Assembly: GCA_025594325.1 (NCBI GenBank) | Contig: JANHCV010000006.1 | Coordinates: forward strand, 1,116,001-1,180,000 | From: Blastocladiella emersonii ATCC 22665 | Taxonomy: Eukaryota; Blastocladiomycota; Blastocladiomycetes; Blastocladiales; Blastocladiaceae | DNA: 64,000 bases | Direction: 5' to 3' | Shown: in pieces, positions 57,601-64,000 of the stretch | Numbering within the stretch: the first letter of the stretch is position 1 | Layout: every line of letters begins with the position of its first letter | Notes under the pieces: model-generated | The model's database searches: none | What the model was told of the DNA's origin: nothing | Seen by the model: the letters and a program-made list of their open reading frames with translations, nothing else | Translations under genes and position numbers: made by a program

Positions 57601-59704
57601 GGCAGGAACGACGACACGATCCACTGGTCGGGCGACGTTGCGACCTGGTTGCCGTCGAGCGGGACCAGCTTGAGCTCCGTGCAGGTGACGAGCGACAGGA
57701 GCTCGCGGACGGCTAGCGTGTGGGAGTGTCAGGTCGCGATGGATGGAGGGTGGCGAGGGTGATTGAGCGTACCGTGGACGCGGTTGTTGCGCAGCGACAG
57801 GCGCTCGAGCATCGGGCAGTTGTCGAGCGGCCAGATGGTCTGGATCCCGTTGTCGTCGGCGAGGAGCGTCTGGAGCAGCGGGAGCCAGGTGGCCACGGCG
57901 AGCTCGCTACACGCGCGCGGCCATCGTCGTCAGTCATCACTCCCTCCACCTCAGCGACACGAATGCGTACGTGAGCCGGTTGGCCGATACGTCGAGGTAG
58001 TTGAGCACAGGTAGATTGAGCTCCGGGATGCGCTCAAGCGCGCAGTGGGACAGGTTGAGGACGACGAGGAAGAAGAACTGCGCTGGCAAGTCGACCGTCT
58101 TGAGCATCGGGTTGTGCGAGAGGTCGAGCCACATGAGTCCGGACAGGTCGTCGAGGATCCGCGTGTTGGTGATCTGGTTGCTGCGCAGGTTGAGGATCTT
58201 GAGCTTGGGCGCCTGGTTGAGGAACTCGATATCGCGGATCCGGTTCTCGGACAGGTCGATGGCGTACGTGTTGGAGTTGCGCTCGAGCCCGCGCACCTCG
58301 TCGACGCCGAGCCGCGACGCGCCCACGAGCTTGAGGTTATCGAACCCAGAGATATCCAGCTCCATGGCGGTCGTCGGCCGGTCCTCGCCGTTCCTGACCG
58401 CGACCGCCACGGGCTTGACCGTGCTCGCCGCGCTGCTCCGGATATCCACGTGCCACGCGCGCGCGCTCGGCGCGCGGTTCGCCCGGTCGCGCTTCTCGCG
58501 GTCGCGCCGCGCCGCCTCGTCGCGCTCATCGATCATCCGCCGCAGCGTCGCCCCGCGGTCGAGCTCGCGCCGGTATGCCGCCTCGAGACCCAGCACCGCC
58601 CGCTCCGTCTCGAGCAGCCGCGCCTGCAGCGGGCCGAGCGCGGTGCGCGCCTCGTGCGTGCGCGTGTTGGCCGCGGCGGCCACGGCGCGCGCCGTCTTCG
58701 ACCCCTGCACCGCCCCGTCGCGCAGTTTGCGCAAGGCGGCCGCCATGTACGCGGCGCGCAGCGTGTACGCCGTGGTCCGGTCGCGCTCGGCCTCGAGCCG
58801 CACGCGCAGGTGCGTCTCGGCCGCGTCCGTCAGCGTGTTGAGCTCGCGCCGGCGCGTGTGGAACTTGGTCGTCGCCTCGTGCGACGCGCGCCGCTCGGCG
58901 GCGAGAAGGAGGGACGCTTGCTCGACCTTGAACACGCGCTCGCTACGGAGTTGCGACGCCGCGATGATCTCGGGCGTCAGCTGGTCGATGACGCGCATCA
59001 GTTCCTCCTACACGGTCATGCAGGGTTAGATCGGGTCACGGTGATGCGGCGAGAGAGTGTCGTACCTCGTGCTTGCCGTGGTGCTTGACTGGCCGCGCCT
59101 CGATGACAGGCTCGCTGGCGTTGGCCGGCTCCGTCCACGCCGACGCGCTTAGCGGTCGTATTGGTTCACCCTCGGGCGACGCCGACCGCTGCCGATCTTG
59201 CGCAGGTACCGGTGGTGGCGGCTCTCCGACGACCGCCACGGCTTGAGCCGGATCGCTCGGTGCAGGAACCACGGCCTCCTCGGCAATCGTATCGAGGTCC
59301 GCAGACCGCCGCTCCGGGCTCTGCTTCACCGGCTCGGGCTGCGGCGCCGGCGTCGCGTTCATGGCGGCGCGCCGAAGCTCGAGGTCGATGAGCTCCTGCG
59401 TCTCGTCGTCGACCTCCGAGTCGGATGACAGGTCGTAGTCGGGCGGCTCGCTCTCGTCACCCGCGTCCTCGTCGGGTGGTGGCAGTTCCTCGGGTGGCAG
59501 ATCATGGATTGCGTGGACAGCGGGCGAGTCGAGCCGCGTCGGTGGCCCGTGGTCCGACGAAAACGGGTACAGCGAGTCCGTCGTTGGGGCGGGACTCGAG
59601 GCCGTGTGCGAGTACAGCGAGTCCGCCGCGGCCGCGGCGGCGGGACTCGAGGCCGGGCGCAGCAGCTCATCTGGCGCCGGGGTTACATGTTCGCCTGCTT
59701 CCAT
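54642..59704 (-). CDS. LRR and IQ-motif protein, cilium/centriole type (LRRIQ1/CEP97-like)
   Basis: Six exons, 59704..59066, 59007..57971, 57906..57773, 57712..57475, 57415..57358 and 57299..54642, give 1587 residues. The five introns are 58-64 nt with donors GTACGA, GTACGC, GTACGC, GTGCGT and GTACGC; each splice keeps the frame. The acidic N-terminus leads to a coiled coil (about 214-400, many Ala/Arg/Glu heptads). SDS22-type leucine-rich repeats follow (about 420-600: AIDLSENRIRDIEFL, LKILNLRSNQI, WLDLSHNPML, NYLDVSANRL). Two IQ motifs at about 830-870 (LIQRAFRDYRVRK, RIQAVWRAHRVRR) should bind calmodulin. The tail is long and disordered, with Ser/Pro and acid blocks. This combination is typical of axonemal or basal-body proteins and supports a flagellated fungus. 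Read as separate open frames it would look like three genes; splice signals and LRR continuity join them. Confidence 0.82.
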
Positions 59705-59935
59705 GGCGGTGGTGGTACATTTGCATTGGCCGAGCAGCAGGCGGATAGCGAGGTCGCGAGGCAACGGCCGTGTGGCGCGGCGCGGTGCCGCGACGCGACG
59801 CGTGCCGAAAAATGTCTCGCGGCAAGTCACCTGACGCTTGAGACGCGCATTCACCTAGTTTGTCCCGCGCTCGCGCGATAGCCACACGAATCAGCGGATG
59901 CAGTTTATGTGACATGATGAAACGACTCGATGCAA

Positions 59936-61470
59936 CTAGTTGCGCGACGGGCGGCCGCGGCGCCGGCCGTACGTCTTGGGCGGTGCGGGCGGGGGTGGTG
60001 GTGGCGCAGCCTTGGGCAGGTCCCAGACCGACGACGCCGCGGGTGGTGGTGACGAGGGCGGCTCCTGCTTGACCATGGCTACTGCTGCAGCGACCGCGCT
60101 GCTCCTCGTTGCGCGCCGACCCGGCGGTAGTGGCGGCGGAAGCCGCAGCGGCGACGGCGGGCCAGCGGCATCGTCGTCGTCGTCCTCGTCGGCGTCGAGC
60201 AGGTGGTCAAAGTACGACTCGCCGGCCGGCGGAGACTCGGCCGGCCCGCGGCGCAGCTCGACCTCAATCTCCTCCTCGTCGTCCGTGTCTTCGACCACGA
60301 CTTGCTCCGCGGGACGCGCGACCGGCGGCAGCGGGGAAAGTGGTGGCGGCGGCGGCGACTCGTGCATCTCGCCGAGCGACTCGAGCGTCGGCGCGCGCGA
60401 CAACGACGACCGGCGGCGGAACGACTCCTTTACGACGACCACGGTGCGTCCTGCGGCGCGGCCCGGGGACGGCACGGGCGTCGCCGGGCTGGACGCGGCG
60501 GCGCCGTTGCCGAAGGTCTCGATCCCGTCCATGGCGTCGGGATCCTCGCCGTCGCCCTCCGCGTCGGCGTCGCGGCCGAGATCGAGTGCCTCGACGTCCA
60601 GGCTAAGGCTGTCGCGCATCTCCTCCCACGACGCGAGCGCGTTGGACTCGATGTTGTCGGCGAGGTGGCGCAGGTGCGTGACGATGGACGAGAAGATCTG
60701 GGTCGTCATGCCCGACATGGCCTAATAACACCGCGCGTGCGCACGTATAGGTGAGCGCACCGCTCGCAAGCACACCTCGAGCCCGCGAAAAAACGTACCG
60801 CCATCTCGCGCATGCGGCGGGCCTGCACCCGCTGCCGCGCCTCCATGTCGCGTCGCGCGCGCTCGGCCGCGTCGGCGCGGGCCGCGAGCTCCTCGGCGCG
60901 CACCATGAGGGCGTTGCGCTCGGCCTCGCCGTCGAGGGCGTCGGCGCGCGCGGCCTCGAGGTGGTCGCGGTACTGGCGCAGCCGCAGCGCGAGCTGAGTG
61001 TTCTGGCGCACGAGCGCCGCGTTCTTGTACCGCAGCGCGAGCGTGACCGCGTCCTGCGACCGCCGCGACCCGCTGCGCTTGGTGCGGCTGGTGGCCGACT
61101 TGGACGAGCCCGCCGACGACGCCGACGAGTGCGACCGCGTCACCGAGTGTCGGCGTCCGTGGTGGTGGTGGTGCGCGTCGGTGGCGGCGTACGAGGCCGG
61201 TGGCGGCGGCGGAGCGTCGCGGTGGTGGTGACCGGAGCGAGTCGACGTGTGCGCGGGCGGCGGTGCGATGACGGCGCGCGAGCTCGAGGACGACGAGGAG
61301 GAGGACGACGCCGACAGCGACCAGTGTCTCGCCGCCGCGAGGTGCGGCGCGGCAGGGGCGGCGGAGCGCGGTACGTGCGCCAGCGTGGCGATGGTTGGCG
61401 AGGTAGCAGGGCGTCGATGCGTGCGTGCGAGGGCTGACGGCGCGATTCGTCGGCACGGCGTGTGTAGCAA
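59936..61470 (-). CDS. coiled-coil protein with C-terminal AT-hook, start unresolved
   Basis: Exon 60721..59936 is joined to an upstream exon ending at 60799; the 77-nt intron has a GTACGT donor and a TTAG acceptor. The upstream frame is open to 61470, but no ATG lies near its beginning, so a first exon further upstream or a non-standard start is needed. The visible protein has a Ser/His-rich N-terminal part, a coiled coil (ALRYKNAALVRQNTQLALRL onwards, about 120 residues), a MSGMTTQIFSSIVTHLRHLA helix, Pro-rich and acidic blocks (DDDDDAAG), and ends YGRRRGRPSRN. GRRRGRP is a minimal AT-hook that binds the minor groove of A/T-rich DNA. No family was recognised. A nuclear role is likely from the AT-hook; the coiled coil suggests dimerisation. 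Confidence 0.58.
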
Positions 61471-62603
61471 ACGTCGAGATGCACGCGCTGCGTTGCAGGA
61501 GCGCCGATCGCGCTGCTCACGGCGGCCACCCGAGCCGCGGTCTCACGGCCATCACGGCGGCCACCCAGCCCCAGGTGTCTCGCACGCGTCACGGGCCGTG
61601 TCCGCTGTGCGTCACCGTGACGGCACGCGTGTCCGCGCTCCCATCGTGCGCCGCGCGCGTCGTGCGCAGCAGCGGCCGCCGGTCACCGGTCACCGCCGCC
61701 GCGGCCCGCGCGATCGTCTCCCACGGCGACCGCGGCGTTGTTGCCCATCCCTTGCTGTCCGCCGCGCCCTGCCACAGTGGCACCGCGCCCGTGGGAAGCC
61801 CGCGCCCTTGCCTATCCGGGTACTGCGATGCTCGGTGATGCGAGGTGATCACGCTCGCGCTGACTGACGCGACAGCGCTCCGGCCGCGGTGTTTGTCGAC
61901 GGCCGCGGCCGCGCGTTCAGCAGCGCTGCACACACGGCCGCCGCCAACGTTCTTCCCTCCGTTCGCCCGCTCACCCGCCACGCCGGCCTGCGCACGGCGC
62001 CCTTTGCTCGCCCTCGCAAACGATCGCCGCCCACGCGCTCGGGCACCCTCCGCGTACGCGCACGGCCGCCGACCACGCGACGCGACGCGGACCCGCTCGG
62101 CGCCGATCGCTGTGCTTGTTGCCCACCTTGCTGTTCCCACCTCGCCCCGCCGCGGCTCGCGCGTTCTTCCGGCCCTGCGCTCGCACTCTCCTCTCGCCCT
62201 CCCCAAGACGCCTGCTCCCCCGCCCCTTGCTCCCTTCCTGACGCGGCCCTGCGCCCTGAGGACCCGATTGCTTCGCGCACACCTCCCTCTCCCCTCCCAC
62301 TCAGCCCGCTCGACCGCTGCTACCTCGCCGTCGCGGTCATCCTCTGCGCCTCTCTCCATCCGCTTGCGCTTGCGAACCCGGCCCGCGGACGCGCCGCGCG
62401 TCCGACCGACCCTTGCGTCTCTTGCGCGTCTGCGTACCCTCCCTCCCCTCCTCGCCGCCCTCTCGTGTACGTACTTCTCGCTCGCACGCGTCCGATGCAT
62501 CGCTCTGACTCGACGCGTCCCTCCACGTAGCCAAGACACCCATCGGCCACCGCGCGACCGGCCGTCGCGCGACCCCTCGACTCCCACCCACCTCGACGTA
62601 GCC
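61471..62603. other. divergent region before the right-edge gene
   Basis: No gene could be supported. The stretch is C-rich on + with many CTCGCC-type tracts and looks like a long leader or promoter for the 62604 gene. The long minus-strand frame covering it (61589..63001) is Arg/Gly-biased and overlaps the real gene, so I treat it as chance. Confidence 0.5.
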
Positions 62604-64000
62604 ATGGCCGCCTTCAACGCCAACGGCTTCGACCTCTCCGCCCACTGGGACCGGGGAACCGCGCCGCTGCCGCTTTCGGCCGGCACCGACCGCCGCACGC
62701 CGTACCACCAGCACGCGGTCCCTCCCCCGATCCCCACGCCGGCCCCGACGCCCACCCTGCACCTCTCGCCCGCCGCCCCGCTCGCGTTCCACCACCGCCA
62801 GCAGCAGCACCAGCACCAGCCGCCGCCGCCGCGCCTCCACGCCACGCCGCACCTGCGCCAGCTCCACCACATGGCCGCCGCCGCCATGGTCGCGCCGTAC
62901 CCGATCCCGCTGCACGACGCGTCGCGCCCGATCCACCTGACCACGCCAGCGGCCATGGCGGCTCGCAGCCGCGCCCAGCAGGCCATTGCGGCCGCCATCA
63001 TCGCTGCAGCCGTCGACGCCGCCGCCGAGGCCGACTACATGCTGCCGATCCCGCTCCAGCTACAGCAGCCGCCGCCGCGCCAGTTCTTCGCGCCCGCCGA
63101 CCCGCACACTCTCGGCTGCGTCACCTCGGCACCCACCAACTTCCGGTTCCACATGTCGCCCGTGCCGACGTCCACCTTCGACGCGCTCCCCGACGCGTTC
63201 CAGCCCGCGCTCGCGCCACCGCCGCCTCCGCCGCCGCCGTCGCGGCAACCGAGCGGCGGCGGCATGATCTGGCCCGCGCTCCTGTCGCCGCCGATCCTGT
63301 CGCCCGACGCCACGACCATCGGGTCGCCGCTGTCGTCCCGGCTCGGCGTCGCGTGCGGGAACGGGAGCGGTGGCGGTGGGAGCTGTGCCGGCGACGGGTT
63401 CCTGTCCGACGCCATGGGCCTCCCGCTCAGCGCCGGCCCGTCGGCCGCCGACTCGGGCCTGCCGTGCTCGCCCAACGTGTGGCTGCCCCAGATCACCATC
63501 AACCCGAACGTGAACGTGTTCTCGAGCTCGGATCCCGCCAGCACCGCGTCGGCCATGCCCACCGCGCTCGACGCGTTCGATGCCGTGTCGAGCCCGATGC
63601 ACCACCTCCACCGCCGCCCGTCGTTCCTCCTCGACTCGGACCCGTGCTCGGTCGACGAGGACATGCCCGTCGATTTCGGGTCCGTGGTCGAGGACTGGCC
63701 GCCCGCTACGCTGCTCGGCATGTCGCCCGACCTTCGCAGTGGTGCGGCGCGTGGCGCGAGCGCAGTCGGCCTCGCTGCGCCCGCTGCGGACCCGGACCCC
63801 GACGTCGTCTCTCACCCGGCCGGGTTCGACCCGTCGGACGAGCCCGTCGGTCTCGGTATCATGTTTGGCGAGACCCGGTGCGAGGACGCGCCCCGCGATC
63901 CGCTCGGCCGGTGCTCGCCACGTCGACCTCGACTCGACGCGCCGCGGCACGAGCACGAGCACGACCACGACGACTCGGCCATGCACGTCGACGAGCCTAT
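62604..64000 (+). CDS. low-complexity protein, partial, running off the window
   Basis: An ATG in good context opens a frame that stays open to the last base, giving 465 codons with no stop. The product is rich in Pro, Ala, His and Ser: a short N-terminus (MAAFNANGFDLSAHWDRG), a Gln/His tract, a poly-Pro run (PPPPPPPPS), Asp-rich segments (SFLLDSDPCSVDEDMPVDFG) and a His/Glu/Asp-rich stretch at the edge. There is no recognised domain in the visible part. The acidic and Gln/Pro-rich composition resembles the activation region of a transcription factor whose DNA-binding domain would lie beyond 64,000; that is inference. There are no obvious introns. Confidence 0.66.
   Translation, partial: MAAFNANGFDLSAHWDRGTAPLPLSAGTDRRTPYHQHAVPPPIPTPAPTPTLHLSPAAPLAFHHRQQQHQHQPPPPRLHATPHLRQLHHMAAAAMVAPYPIPLHDASRPIHLTTPAAMAARSRAQQAIAAAIIAAAVDAAAEADYMLPIPLQLQQPPPRQFFAPADPHTLGCVTSAPTNFRFHMSPVPTSTFDALPDAFQPALAPPPPPPPPSRQPSGGGMIWPALLSPPILSPDATTIGSPLSSRLGVACGNGSGGGGSCAGDGFLSDAMGLPLSAGPSAADSGLPCSPNVWLPQITINPNVNVFSSSDPASTASAMPTALDAFDAVSSPMHHLHRRPSFLLDSDPCSVDEDMPVDFGSVVEDWPPATLLGMSPDLRSGAARGASAVGLAAPAADPDPDVVSHPAGFDPSDEPVGLGIMFGETRCEDAPRDPLGRCSPRRPRLDAPRHEHEHDHDDSAMHVDEP

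Noticed and set aside
61589-63001. 470-codon minus-strand frame at the right end
   Set aside because: Overlaps the better-composed plus-strand gene from 62604 and is Arg/Gly/Ala noise.

Overview
The window is a GC-rich fungal nuclear segment. Nearly every multi-exon gene has short GT-AG introns, mostly 58-83 nt, with a CTGAC-like branch point and an unusual GTACG-type donor. The gene content is fungal: a MEF2/RLM1-type MADS factor, a Zn2Cys6 plus fungal-specific transcription factor, Las1, Nbr1 and a CHASE-PAS histidine-kinase relative. A leucine-rich repeat/IQ protein of the type found in ciliated cells suggests a zoosporic, flagellated early-diverging fungus (Blastocladiomycota or Chytridiomycota). 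That placement is inference.

Layout. 0.3-5.1 kb: MADS factor and LAS1, both on +. 5.4-19.2 kb, all on -: a tandem array of one large multipass membrane protein family with no function I recognise. It has one four-exon copy (A), one copy of similar form lacking the last intron (C), one copy missing about 125 internal residues (B), one 5'-truncated multiply frameshifted copy (D) and one 3'-end fragment. Copies B, C, D and the fragment carry a repeated TGGCGCA-containing element upstream; a weaker version lies upstream of A. 20.4-24.0 kb: an NBR1-like selective autophagy receptor. 24.4-26.3 kb (-): a single-pass membrane protein of unknown role. 27.6-30.3 kb: a FAD-dependent monooxygenase with a long disordered tail. 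30.9-35.8 kb: two tandem paralogues with a helix-turn-helix-like segment, each split by an unusually long (about 660 nt) intron.

36.3-43.5 kb is lower in GC and partly degraded. It holds a seven-transmembrane receptor-like reading frame with an in-frame TGA, the CHASE/PAS kinase relative whose catalytic motifs are eroded, a PhoD-like phosphatase lacking its N-terminal half, and a small two-TM protein. 44.4-54.3 kb (-): an F-box-like protein, a catalytically dead caspase-fold protein fused to acidic Ca-binding-like repeats, and the Zn2Cys6 regulator. 54.6-61.5 kb (-): the LRR/IQ protein, assembled here from six exons, and a coiled-coil protein ending in an AT-hook. A low-complexity protein runs off the right edge at 64,000.

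The genes do not form an operon or an obvious metabolic cluster. The main stories are local duplication and decay (membrane family, HTH-like pair) and eroded enzymes or sensors (pseudo-caspase, pseudo-kinase, truncated PhoD, interrupted 7TM). All exon boundaries were read by eye from splice signals and frame.
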